Below, one piece after another: positions 13,401-22,538 of a DNA stretch of 64,000 nt. Made by a program: the position numbers and the translations under genes. Position 1 is the first letter of the stretch. Each line of letters begins with the position of its first letter. Below the pieces are notes generated by a model that was not told the DNA's origin, ran no database searches, and saw nothing but the letters and a program-made list of their open reading frames with translations. Source of the stretch: Dromaius novaehollandiae (taxonomy: Eukaryota > Chordata > Aves > Casuariiformes > Dromaiidae); contig NC_088113.1 of assembly GCF_036370855.1 (NCBI RefSeq), positions 15,272,501 through 15,336,500 of the forward strand, in the 5' to 3' direction.

Positions 13401-16400
13401 TTAAACCTGTATTGAATTTGCAATCTTCACACCCAGCTGAGTATTTTCTGGCTAAGACACAAAATTAATTGGGACAATGTTATCTCTGTAGTGACCGTAT
13501 GAAGAACAATCTTCTATGACAGTAGCACAAGCACACTTTTGAAAAGCATCTTTTAATAACAGGAGGACTCCAATTTAACCATATAATAGAACAGGATATA
13601 AATGATAGAAAATGCTCATAAAGCAGTGAAAATGTCAAGAATGATCTTGTATATAAGAAGATGAATGGTTGTTTCAGGATATAATTGTGTCCTTCATTAC
13701 CTAATGTTGTTATTTTAAAATAGATCATTTTCTCTTTTAAAATGATTAATTTCATTTTTGTTGTTTTAGGCAGTCACTGTGCCATCTAATGTTGAAGGAA
13801 TTAAAAGTATCCTTTGAGCAAGAACGCTCGTTGTAGACTGAAAAAATAAAGTATAAACAAAGGATATTCCAAGTTAAACAATGTTTTGGTGATTTTTTTC
13901 TTTGCTTGTTGGCTCTGAAATTGAGTCATGAACACTGCCTCTGGCTCCAGAATATGTATTATAGAGCATTTGGGTTTAATTGATTTGTGTGATGGATCAT
14001 TTTACATGCAGCTAGCCTTAACATTTAAGATTTAATCTCACATGCAAAATTTATGCTAATTGTAGAAAAAGATGCAACTTTTCAGAGACTCTTGGATGAT
14101 GACTTCTGCAATAAATTGACGCCATGTATAATGATTACGGTATGCATCTGACATTTCATATTGTCTAGCTAGACTTAACAATTTAAATAATACTTTAGCA
14201 TTGTAGTGGTGCTCAAACTTAGTCAAAAGACTATAATAAAATTAATAAGAAACATGTCTTACAGTAATTTTTTTCATTTTATTATCCTAGCAATAGAAAT
14301 ACAAAATACACATTCTAAAGACTTATTTCCTCCAAAGACCTCCTTAGAGCCTGTTAGCTTATCAACTTCATCTACTGTTGCAAAGTAGCTGCCCTACTCT
14401 TTCTCAGAAAGACTTTTTAACTCTTGAGTCTCCTTTTGTTCTTCAGGATCCTAGCTTTAGCAAGGCTATAAGAAACACAATTGTCGATTTTGGATTGTAA
14501 TGAAAGAGCAATGGAGCCTGGAGAATTAATAGTAATGTGTAAATTGAATATGCATACCCGCATGTTCTGGGACAAATATTGCCCACAGTGAGGAAAACCT
14601 TATCCCCACACCTTAAAGAGATAAGCATTTATACTAAGCAACATACTGTACATGTACCAAGTACCAGTTACAGTCAGCCATATCAAGAGCTTGTTTTTTA
14701 TTATTTCATTAGTGCCATAAATATTTTAAGAGGAAAAAAAATGGCCTTTTTCTTTTTACACCAGCTTATACAGATATCAGAGTACATCTGTACATCAACT
14801 GCCAGACCTTACAAATTAACTCCTTACACAAAGTATGATGCTTCTATGGTCCCTGTAATCCAGGACATCTGCCATGCTGCTTCCCAGCCCTTGTTCCTCC
14901 TTCCCTCCCCATGGAGCCAAAAAGGAGCATACAGCTTTCCCTGCAAAATAGCTGCAGGAGAAGTATTTCTGCGAGTGATTTGTTTGTTTACTTGCTTTTA
15001 AATGACAGATGTAAACACATATGTCGCCAGATGTTGTTTTAATTAATTTAAAAATGTCTGCTCTTATTTTATTTCCTTAGGGAAGAGGCGTACCGGATCT
15101 TAACACACGACTTTTGGTCAGAAAGCTGTGGGATACATTTCAAATTCCTATTTTCACCCTTATGGATGCAGATCCACATGGTAAATCTGTAGAGTTTCAA
15201 TGACATAAAAAGAAAGAAAATTTATTTAGAATCTTTTTTCATACTTTTATGAGAAGGCATTCATGGTATAGAGTGGGATAATCCAAGACAATCAGAAGGC
15301 TGCTGATTATGCAATTTAACTGAGACATCTGTACTGTCTTAACAATAATCTGAACCTTGTGCCTAAAGAAAAAAGAGATTTTTGATAGAATATGTGGCTC
15401 AGATTAGAGCTAGATTTTCAAAGTATCTGTGGACCTAAAAATGAGAATAAGTATCACAGGGAATTTTATGATCTTTAGCATAACTCCACTGATTTTAATA
15501 GGAGTTAGGCACTGGGCCACTCTTGAAAGTCTCAGGAGATCCTAGCTACATCCTTGTAGAGCTAAATACCTTTGAAAATGTTGCTTTTTCAAGAATTCCA
15601 ACTGTTGGCTATGCAGCTCCTTTTCTAAAGTGAAAGGAAGTAACAAGAATTTTTGTAAACATTGCCCAATTTGGAATAAAGCAAAATTTTTAACTATGTT
15701 ATGATTCATAGGCAGACAGACATGAAAAAAATATATGTTTTGGGCAAAGTGAGCCTTTAACTGATTTTAAAATAGTTAACATAGTCTTATCTTCAGCATA
15801 TAATCTTATAATTCAGCACTTGTGATATCAATAGTTTACAGTAGCTACAAACTGCAAGACTGATGCCAGCAAGAATTAAGTTAATCTTAAAATGAAGGCT
15901 GCGCTTACAAATTAAAGTTTAAAGTTAAAGGTATGCTGACTCATCTCAAAATAGTTACCTGGATATGGCTCCATTGGACATTTCAGATCTCATATTTGGG
16001 GATTTTTTTCTACTGAAACATGAATGGCCATGAATTTCAGACTCAACGGTCAGTCATAATTTATGCAAAATTCACAGAATTTATCTTTAAGTTATCCATA
16101 TCACAAGTAAGGCCCACAGGGTACCTATATGTTTTGGGATTTGAAAAGGATTGCCTGCCTGAAAGCTATAATACAAATCTTAAATACAGGTTAATTTAGA
16201 ACTTCCTTTGTTAGTGAAAGGTAAATGGTTTTTATTTGCACCCTACTGTATCAGAAATATCAAAATGGCAAAATGTTTCTTCTTTTTTCTGCAAAAACTG
16301 GGAATGTGGCGTGAAATCTTAATTGTTCTACATTCATTCCTTCCCACTGTATGGGAGACAAAATGGCCAGACTTAACGTATCATGGAATTTTTTTTTGTC

Positions 16401-19400
16401 TTTATTTTTCTGACAGAGCTGAGGGGAACCTAAGAAGGTCAGAATTCTTGAAGGTTAAATTGTTGTTATTGGAGTGTGAAACAAGCTTCAAAACCTTGTT
16501 CTGTGAATTCAACTGCAGAACAGTGTGATAGCATATTTAGTTTTGTAAATAGTCTTTGAAATGTGACTTTACAAAAATTATTTCTTGGTTCACTGGATTA
16601 GTAATTAGGAGATAGGGTATTGACCGAACCTTTGTTGTGAAGAAATGGTTGAGGGAAAAAATAAAAAGTGAAAAAATGTACAGCTCTGTAGCTGGTATGC
16701 TTTAAATAGTAGTCTCCAGTGTTCATAATTCAAGATAAATTTGAAATCTGAATTTTAAGCCAAAAACAAGATGTAGTGCCACTCTTCAGCATGCACTCAA
16801 TGAAGGTACTTCTGATAAAAACATGTGCAAATATTTGGTAACTTTTTACTATTATGTACTAAATGTCAGTATTTTTTTGCAGAAAGTTCTGAGCAGCAAC
16901 TCAGTTGAAAAATAAAAACAAAAAGATCTAAACTCCAAACAATTCATTTTAGTTTGAAAACTCCATTATCAAGTCAGAAAGTAAACCTGATTGATTGATA
17001 TAATTTCCTTTCAGTAAAAGTGTACAAATTGGCTGTGTTTATGCCAGGAAAATAAATGCTAGACTATTCTGTTTTGAAGAGTTAAGTTCTTTTACACCAG
17101 AACACTGAGACTTTAAGCATGTGTAAAACTGCATTACTGATGATTCACAGAATTGTTTAAATTGTTTACATATAAAATGTTTTTTACCTATGAAATAGGT
17201 AAAATAGGTACCATGTTTTAACAAGGCCTAAGTACACAGCTTAGTACTTTTCTTTTGTAAGATACAAGCGCTCTGGCAGCCTATAGCTGAAATTTTGACT
17301 GAAGTCAATGAGATTGTTATCAGCAACTTTAAGAAGGTTGTGTTGACTGGAATTACTGTAATTTTCTCTAAGAGATTTGGTTGATTTTAACTGTCCTTTA
17401 AGGATATTTCTAAAAATCTGATTTCTCATAGGGGCACTCAGAGGTAAACCTGTAAACCTGAAAACACCTCAAATCATTTTCATTATAATATTAAAACACA
17501 TATAAATAATGTTTAAAGTTTAAAATGAGAAGGATGAAAAATATAATAATTAACTTACAGTCTTGAGCTATCATACCTACTAAGGTTAATTCTGAAGAAA
17601 GCAGCAGGATCCAAAATATCTGTTGGGCATGTGTTGTTGATCTGCACATGTTCACTGTGTTCAATATCTTTCAGCTACTCCACATGTGCAGACCCACCAA
17701 AAAGCACATGTACAGCCGCTCTATCTGCATAAAACAAGCCCATTACATTCTGGCTGTGGTAGATTCACTGTGCATGAGCTGTTCTATTACATCAGTAGTA
17801 AATCTGAGATTTCCCTGAAACATCAGATTTACATAGAGAAATTCTCTATATAACTGCACTGAATACCTCCTGGAAATGAAGGAGATTACTACAAAATAAG
17901 AAGCAGCTGCCCCAAGCAATACTGTTGAGAGATATGGATTACACTGGACAAAGAACGACCCTTTTCATGACAGTTGTTGGACAACGTGTAAAAGAGCTGA
18001 TTACCCTTTTTTCTGAAATGACTGTGCATAGGCAGTGTGAAGCATTTAACTATATAAAGGTGCCGTATTATGCTCAGATTTTGACTGTATTATTTTGACA
18101 TGCTCTAAAGATAATTGTAAACCATTAAGAACCTTATTAATCATAATGCCATAACCGTTATGCCATAGAACTGAATTATTAATGCAGCCTTTTAAGCACA
18201 CCCAGCATATAGATAAACAGACTCTTGACATTTGGTGTTTGTAAATTAGGTATAGAAATAATGTGCATCTACAAATATGGATCTGTGGTGAGTATAATTT
18301 TTCCACTTCAAATATATTTGTTTTGTAATCCAGTCTTGAAGCTGGGATAGGCAAAATGTTATAGCCTTTTTTAGAATGGCTACTGCCCTTTGTTGTTTTG
18401 TTTCAATAGTTTCTTTTCTACAAGAATTAGGGTGTATCAAATGAAACTAGTATATGTCAAGTTCATTACAAACAATGGAAGTATTCATAATATAATGTGT
18501 AACTTAACTGTGGTACTTAGCTGTATGACGCTGCAGATGACAAAAGTTTTCATGGATTCTGAAAACAACCAGATAAATTCAAGAAAAAGATTTCTCAAAT
18601 ATTACTAAATACACCACCACCACCTCTGTCTCAGAAAGTTGGAGTCAAACCATTTGAAGCAAGGGGAGTATTCTGAGGAAGTATCATTAACTGCTTATTT
18701 GTTTTTACACTTTTCCCTTAGATATTTACTGCAGCCATGATACTGCGCTAGATAAACCTTTGGTCTGGCAATTTTTATATGATGTGGTACTTTCTAGCAT
18801 AAAATATGAAAAATTCCCAAGCATTTTTTGTCATTGCTTCTCCTGGCTTAACTTTTATCTGGTAATCAGACTTATATTGATTGTAAAAAAGCAAACAAAA
18901 CTCCAAAACTTATGCAGACTAGACCAGACTAAACTGGACTAGTCTAGAATCTCTCATGGGTTTAAGGGTGGAAGTCTTAGGGGAGGAAATGTTTTTGGTA
19001 GGGCAATATGATAAGCTTCAGTTGCAGTTTTCTCCTATAACAGTCTGATTGTGAAAATAGGTAACCATCACTCTAATAAAATCTGATCATAACCTAGGAA
19101 AGCATATTTCTCAAATTATATAAACTAAACAGACACTCGATTTATAGCTGACCTTTCTTATTTTAGTCAATGTCTTTTGAAGCCCATCATCTCACCGTTC
19201 CTTCTATAAAGTGGCTTGGTCTTCTCCCATCTGATCTCGAGAGGTTAGTTATTTCCCAAAAGAAACAGAAGTATCCTCCTCTCTTTCATAGACAGTAAAT
19301 GCAAGTAACAATGCATCTGACTTAATGCACAGAAAAGATGGCTGATGATCAAATCTATTACTGTTTTCATACATTATTTTGATTTGTTAAAAGGAAGTTG

Positions 19401-20370
19401 GAAACAGTATTTTTAAAGTAGATTAGAAAAGTTAATAATTGTGTTTCCTTTTCAGATTAAATATATGCAAGGATGCCCTGATTCCACTTACAAAACAAGA
19501 TCAAAATAAATTAGCAAGTATACAAAAGAGACCTTATATTGCTCATCAGCCAATGTGGAAAAGAGAGGTATGTATAAACTGATCATCTCCTATTTCTTAA
19601 TCCCCACAGGCCAAATCCTATCACCTGCAATCCTATTCCTCTTTATGATGACAAACTTAGTATAGCAGAATCAGTAAGGTTTTGCAGCTCTAGAAGGCAG
19701 CAAGATTGAGAAAGTCCATACCTGCTGTCTCTCTGAATCAGTGGGCCTCAATGGGTCACAGTCCAGAACTGCCAGTGTTTTAAGCTTTCCTGCTATTAGG
19801 CATCTGATGACCATACGCTGTACATGGGATTTTACTGCTTTCCTAAATACTGTGGAACATATTACATCTTTCAAAGAAGGGGAATACGTAAAACAGTTGC
19901 TTACTCTGTATTTGACCTCTGATCCTGCCTAGAGCTTTTAAACCATGTATCTCAATTTAGGCATATATTGTGTGAAATGGTTAGCAACGAAGAAAAGGTA
20001 TTGTGCACTTTCCCTCTCCTGTTTATACTTACTTTATTAATTGCTTATAAATACTAGGTGCGCACTGGAAAGTACATAAACATATAATAAAAATCAATCT
20101 CAGTTCCATGACAGGGATTTTGCACCACCATTTCCAGTAATATTCTTTTTACTCTATGTGCACATCCAACAAATATAATTCTTGTTTAAACAATTATGGA
20201 ATCTTCAATCAGGCTGTTACAGCATCACAGGTTAATTTGTTCTTTCTTAGCTGGAAATTATGGCAGCATCTAAAATGAAGGCTGAAATTCAAGTTTTAAC
20301 TTCTCTTTCATCAGATTACCTTTCCAGAGTCTATTTGCCAAACAAACTGCAATTTGGCGGATGGATATGA
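4323..20370 (+). CDS. SPO11: SPO11, meiotic topoisomerase VI-A-like double-strand-break protein (13 exons, 401 aa)
   Basis: SPO11 makes the DNA double-strand breaks that start meiotic recombination in germ-cell nuclei, working with TOPOVIBL. Join: 4323-4468, 7038-7151, 10218-10306, 10965-11031, 11261-11369, 12015-12101, 13770-13806, 14030-14139, 15081-15180, 18250-18287, 19167-19243, 19456-19567, 20251-20370. The total is 1206 nt with stop. The product is about 401 residues against 396 in human, and key residues sit at human number +5 throughout. The winged-helix (5Y-CAP) domain has RDIYYTD with catalytic Tyr143. The Toprim domain has Glu229 (IVEKD) and Asp282/Asp284 (DADPHG). The C-terminus GGWI matches mammals. 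All catalytic residues are present and no frameshift is seen. Identity is certain; only exon 1 rests on phase and signals rather than similarity. Confidence 0.96.
4469..7037 (+). other. SPO11: SPO11 intron 1
   Basis: An AT-rich intron of 2.6 kb in which I see no coding exon. It holds a MIR/L2-like ancient repeat fragment near 5700-5905 and a T run near 5673. Confidence 0.6.
5700..5905 (+). repeat. MIR/CORE-SINE-like ancient repeat fragment
   Basis: The segment reads like a decayed MIR: GAGTCTGAAAGTCAGGGA near 5710, then AATCTCTCTATGTCCAAG and TTTATTCATCTGAAAAACAG at 5863-5890. The MIR core counterpart is AACCTCTCTGTGCCTCAG followed by TTTCCTCATCTGTAAAAT. Length and order fit. This is by eye only; an L2/L3 3' end is an alternative. 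Confidence 0.45.
7038..7151 (+). CDS. SPO11: SPO11 coding exon 2 (residues 49-87)
   Basis: Acceptor CTTTCTTTCAG, donor A|GTAAGT. It encodes SSEVLEAIENVILDVLTSLA and onward to NRSDWRNIE. The exon is 114 nt and has the same phase (2) at both ends, so skipping it keeps the frame. In mammals the corresponding 38-residue exon separates SPO11-beta (included) from SPO11-alpha (skipped). Confidence 0.95.
7152..10217 (+). other. SPO11: SPO11 intron 2
   Basis: A 3.1-kb AT-rich intron. It contains an A-rich purine simple repeat at 8827-8861 and no coding sequence that I can support. Confidence 0.6.
8827..8861. repeat. Purine (GAAAA)n-like simple repeat
   Basis: An imperfect run of A4-7 blocks separated by single G residues. 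Confidence 0.85.
10218..10306 (+). CDS. SPO11: SPO11 coding exon 3 (residues 87-117)
   Basis: Acceptor GTATCAG, donor TTTG|GTAAGT. It encodes FKDSVGLQMIPCSTTKKIRS and onward to SAPKF, aligning with human FEDSVGLQMVSHCTTRKIKS. Confidence 0.96.
10965..11031 (+). CDS. SPO11: SPO11 coding exon 4 (residues 117-139)
   Basis: Acceptor TTTTTTCAG, donor AAAAG|GTAATA. It encodes ALMLKILSMIYKMVQSNTYA then TKR, nearly identical to human. It is the start of the winged-helix DNA-binding domain. Confidence 0.97.
11261..11369 (+). CDS. SPO11: SPO11 coding exon 5 (residues 139-175), catalytic tyrosine
   Basis: It encodes RDIYYTDTLLFGSQSVVDNI and onward to RRSLHI. Tyr143, the second Tyr of the pair, is the equivalent of human Tyr138, which attacks DNA and stays covalently linked to the 5' end. 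Donor ATA|GTAAGT. Confidence 0.98.
12015..12101 (+). CDS. SPO11: SPO11 coding exon 6 (residues 176-204)
   Basis: It encodes LSTTKGSVAGNLSYTEEDGT then KVNCTCSAT, between the CAP and Toprim domains. The acceptor has a long pyrimidine tract, and the donor is ACA|GTATGT. Confidence 0.98.
12102..13769 (+). other. SPO11: SPO11 intron 6
   Basis: A 1.7-kb intron with no recognisable feature apart from its splice sites. Confidence 0.6.
13770..13806 (+). CDS. SPO11: SPO11 coding exon 7 (residues 205-217), 37-nt microexon
   Basis: Acceptor TTGTTTTAG. It encodes AVTVPSNVEGIK plus one base of Asn, aligning with human AVAVPSNIQGIRN. The donor is GTATCCTTTG, a U12-type 5' splice site. Confidence 0.95.
13807..14029 (+). 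other. SPO11: SPO11 intron 7, U12-type (minor spliceosome)
   Basis: The donor GTATCCTTTG matches the U12 5' splice-site consensus (RTATCCTTT). CCTTAAC at 14016-14022 matches the U12 branch-point core (TTCCTTAAC) and lies about 8 nt before the AG at 14028-14029. There is no pyrimidine tract. The intron is short (223 nt). All other introns of the three genes have U2-type donors. Confidence 0.9.
14030..14139 (+). CDS. SPO11: SPO11 coding exon 8 (residues 217-253), Toprim Glu
   Basis: It encodes NLISHAKFMLIVEKDATFQR and onward to CIMIT. Glu229 in IVEKD is the Toprim metal-binding and catalytic glutamate. The acceptor lacks a pyrimidine tract but has a U12 branch-point match (CCTTAAC), as expected for the partner of the exon 7 donor. 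Confidence 0.97.
14140..15080 (+). other. SPO11: SPO11 intron 8
   Basis: A 0.9-kb intron. A 140-residue open frame at 14579-15001 has no recognisable similarity and conflicts with the SPO11 structure. I treat the stretch as non-coding. Confidence 0.6.
15081..15180 (+). CDS. SPO11: SPO11 coding exon 9 (residues 254-287), Toprim DxD
   Basis: It encodes GRGVPDLNTRLLVRKLWDTF then QIPIFTLMDADPHG. Asp282 and Asp284 are the Toprim metal-binding aspartates. Donor CATG|GTAAAT. Confidence 0.98.
15181..18249 (+). other. SPO11: SPO11 intron 9
   Basis: A 3.1-kb intron. It contains a candidate old inverted-repeat element (15412-15590), a perfect 10-bp-stem hairpin (17182-17204), and a fragment with the phrase TGAAGTCAATGAGATT near 17299 that resembles ancient sauropsid repeats. 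Confidence 0.55.
15412..15590. repeat. Candidate old MITE-like element with inverted ends
   Basis: The left part has GATTTTCAAAGTATCTGTGG and the right part has GCTAAATACCTTTGAAAATG, imperfect reverse complements. The centre holds the hairpin AACTCC-N12-AGGAGTT followed by AGGCACTGGGCC. Phrases such as AGGAGTTAGGCAC and ATACCTTTGAAAAT recur in dispersed repeats of birds, turtles and crocodilians. The family is not identified. Confidence 0.4.
18250..18287 (+). CDS. SPO11: SPO11 coding exon 10 (residues 287-299), 38-nt microexon
   Basis: It encodes GIEIMCIYKYGSV, matching human GIEIMCIYKYGSM. The acceptor (GTTTGTAAATTAG) has a weak pyrimidine tract. The donor is GTG|GTGAGT. Skipping it would break the frame. 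Confidence 0.95.
19167..19243 (+). CDS. SPO11: SPO11 coding exon 11 (residues 300-325)
   Basis: It encodes SMSFEAHHLTVPSIKWLGLL then PSDLE, aligning with human SMSFEAHHLTVPAIRWLGLL. Donor GAG AG|GTTAGT. Confidence 0.97.
19456..19567 (+). CDS. SPO11: SPO11 coding exon 12 (residues 325-362)
   Basis: It encodes RLNICKDALIPLTKQDQNKL and onward to PMWKRE. Acceptor TTTTCAG, donor GAG|GTATGT. Confidence 0.97.
20251..20370 (+). CDS. SPO11: SPO11 coding exon 13 (residues 363-401, stop)
   Basis: It encodes LEIMAASKMKAEIQVLTSLS and onward to LPNKLQFGGWI, then TGA. The C-terminus is nearly identical to mammals. Confidence 0.98.
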   Translation: MEIMAASKMKAEIQVLTSLSSDYLSRVYLPNKLQFGGWI

Positions 20371-21009
20371 AAGCTTGTTTGCAAGCGAACTGTTTTCTTG
20401 AAACTGATTTATCTTGTAACAAGTGCATAAAAATACTGCTTTTCTGTGTTGAATGATCTTAGGAAATCTGCAAAGAGAAACAGGGGTTTGTTTCAGTCTC
20501 TTGTTCATTTTCTTTATCATTTTATCTAGCATATAATTTTGATTGTCTCTTTTTCCCCTTTCAAACCACAGAAGAAATGACAACTCTTTTACTGTTTCTT
20601 CCGTTCTGTGGCTACTGCACTGTAACAATTCCAAAGGCAATGAGAGATGCATAAAAATGTATTTCAATATGTTATTTGTAGAGAGAAAACATTAAGTTAC
20701 ACAACTTAAAAATGTGTCAAGGGCTAGCTGCCCCTTCTGTCTTAAAGCACAATCAAATGATGCTATTATACCATGCTTTTCATTTTTGTAGAGAGTAAGG
20801 GACTTTGTTAACAATTTATTGTATGTGTCTGCTGTTAGAAATTATAAGTACAGAACTGTGGTATTTTGTGTTCACTGAATTTAGACTGAAAAGTCAGCAA
20901 TAGTTCTTCTTTACTGCATATCTCAAGCAGCTGCAAATGTTCTGATAACCAAATTACTACCTTATCTTCCTTCAGTGAACAAGCAACCAGATGTTATTGA
21001 TTAGAATTT

Positions 21010-21015
21010 AATAAA
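21010..21015 (+). terminator. SPO11: Polyadenylation signal AATAAA, candidate for SPO11
   Basis: First canonical AATAAA after the SPO11 stop codon. A second lies at 21086-21091, in a T/G-containing context. Confidence 0.5.
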
Positions 21016-21085
21016 CAATCCTGTTAATAATGTACGTTGTAACAGAATCCTTTGTTCCTTTGCTCTGTTTAGTTGGCTCTAAAAC

Positions 21086-21091
21086 AATAAA
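21086..21091 (+). terminator. SPO11: Alternative polyadenylation signal AATAAA for SPO11
   Basis: Second canonical hexamer, 76 bp after the first. Which one is used cannot be told from sequence. Confidence 0.4.
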
Positions 21092-21115
21092 AAGGACCAG
21101 AAAATAGTGACTAAA

Positions 21116-21620
21116 GTGTATATTAAATGCATTTTACATGAAGAAAGCAAATTGACTGAATATAAAATACTTTCATTAGATCATACCAATTCTGCAAAGT
21201 GTTACACAGTCATCAGCAAATATTTTCAGTAGACATCTCTAGTGTGGTTTTAACTATTGCTCCACTGGTGTTAAATTTAAAAGGAATAAAAAGGAATTTT
21301 AATTTACTGCACTGTAGCAGAGTATTATATCCTACTAACTTCTACTGTCTAGTTACATAAATAATCTTGATTCAGAAGTAACACAGAGCTATTGAAGCAG
21401 TAGGTAAAAGAGATGCGGTAGCCATTACAGTATAAGGTTCAGGTTCAGGCAGCAGACCCATGTTTCAAGTACAGTTTTGAAACAGAGATTTCTCCATCTG
21501 GCCTTAGGGAAGGCTTCATTTTTGTGAGAGCAGCAGAAGTTTCCAAAACACCTGGAGAAGCAGCCTGACAACAGCCAAGCCTACGGGAATTTAAACACAC
21601 TGAACTTCTCCGCATTTTAA
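21116..21620. other. SPO11-RAE1 intergenic gap
   Basis: AT-rich DNA with no feature seen, ending abruptly at the RAE1 CpG island. Confidence 0.6.
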
Positions 21621-21780
21621 TATTTACTGCACGCCGCTCGTGCCGCTGCCGCTGGGGCCTGGCTCAAAGCTGGCTGGCCGGCCGGGCGGCCGCCCTCATG
21701 CCGCGGAGCGTCGCCCCGACAGCCCCGCCGCTCCCGGAGGGGCCGCACACCCTCCGCGCGGCCCCGCCCCGCCGCCCCAC

Positions 21781-21792
21781 GGCGCAGGCGCC
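21781..21792. promoter_or_regulatory. NRF1-like site
   Basis: GGCGCAGGCGCC resembles the NRF1 palindrome (YGCGCAYGCGCR) with mismatches. Confidence 0.4.
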
Positions 21793-21799
21793 GCCACCG

Positions 21800-21931
21800 C
21801 CACCACCCTGCGCCTGCGCAGAGCGGCGCGGCCTGCCCTGCCCTGCTGTGCCCCGTGCCGCCGCCGCCCCCCGCCTTGGCCGCTGGGCCGTGTCGCTGAC
21901 CGCCGCGAGCCGCAGCGGGCCCGCTGCTCGG
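21800..21931 (+). other. RAE1: RAE1 non-coding exon 1 (5' boundary unknown)
   Basis: A strong donor, CTCGG|GTGAGT, sits in the CpG island at the position expected for a 5'UTR exon that splices to the ATG exon (acceptor at 22440-22441). The start coordinate is an estimate; only the donor is visible. Confidence 0.5.
21809..21820. promoter_or_regulatory. NRF1-like site
   Basis: TGCGCCTGCGCA differs from the NRF1 consensus TGCGCATGCGCA at one position. It lies 17 bp after the preceding NRF1-like site and about 110 bp before the exon 1 donor. Confidence 0.5.
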
Positions 21932-22448
21932 GTGAGTGAGGGCCGGCGCCCGGCCTGCCCCTACTCCCCGCCCCGCCCTGCCTGCGCTGCCCCAGCGGCC
22001 GGCGGGCGCCCCGGCCCGGCTCCAGCGGCCGCCGCCCCCCGCGCGGCCGCCCTCGGCCCGGCCCCGTCACGGGCTTCTACCGGCGTCGCCGCGGGACCCC
22101 TCGGAATGGCGGTTGCGGGCGGCGGCGGCGGCGCGGGGCTGCGGCCCGGGGGCGGCGGGGGTCTCCGGGCGGGGGTCCCGGCGCCGCCGCTGCTCCGCGC
22201 AGCCGGGCAGGGGCCGAGGCGGGTTTCGGGGGTTTTGGGTCCCGGCGGGTGGCCGCGGGTGGCGGGTCCCGGGGGCAGGGGCTGCCCCGCGAGGCACCAG
22301 CGGTGAGGCCACGGGGGGAAGCGTGGCCTTGGGGCTCGACGGCCGCGCTGGGCAGAGGGGCGACCCGCCTGTGGTGGGGCGCTGGGCGGCTCCGCTGCCG
22401 GGGGCCTAGCGGGGCTCAGGAGGCCTCTCTCGCTTTTCCAGAGCAAAG

Positions 22449-22538
22449 ATGAGTCTGTTCGGCTCCACCTCGGGATTTGGTACTGGAGGTACCAGCATGT
22501 TTGGCAGCACAACTGCGGATAACCATAACCCCATGAAG
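22449..22538 (+). CDS. RAE1: RAE1 coding exon 2 (residues 1-30)
   Basis: The exon begins at 22442 after CTTTTCCAG; the ATG follows within 7 nt. It encodes the FG-like Gly/Ser/Thr-rich N-terminal tail ending DNHNPMK. Donor AAG|GTAGGT. Confidence 0.98.

Larger units (their letters stand above)
20371..21095 (+). other. SPO11: SPO11 3'UTR (extent inferred)
   Basis: Non-coding DNA following the TGA. Two AATAAA signals lie at 21010 and 21086, so the transcript probably ends between about 21025 and 21115. The next gene's promoter starts about 0.5 kb later. Confidence 0.5.
21625..22440 (+). promoter_or_regulatory. RAE1: RAE1 CpG-island promoter
   Basis: About 0.8 kb of very GC-rich, CpG-dense DNA with sharp AT-rich borders, covering the presumed RAE1 transcription start, non-coding exon 1 and intron 1. 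It carries two NRF1-like palindromes and no TATA box, which is typical of a housekeeping promoter. The long open frames on both strands here come from base composition; I do not regard them as genes. Confidence 0.9.

Noticed and set aside
14579-15001. 140-codon frame in SPO11 intron 8
   Set aside because: It lies between two secure SPO11 exons whose phases already join, and has no similarity or splice context.
21640-22512. Long frames on both strands of the RAE1 CpG island (up to 202 codons)
   Set aside because: High GC removes stop codons on all frames. The products are low-complexity Ala/Pro/Arg/Gly, and the known exon structure explains the region.
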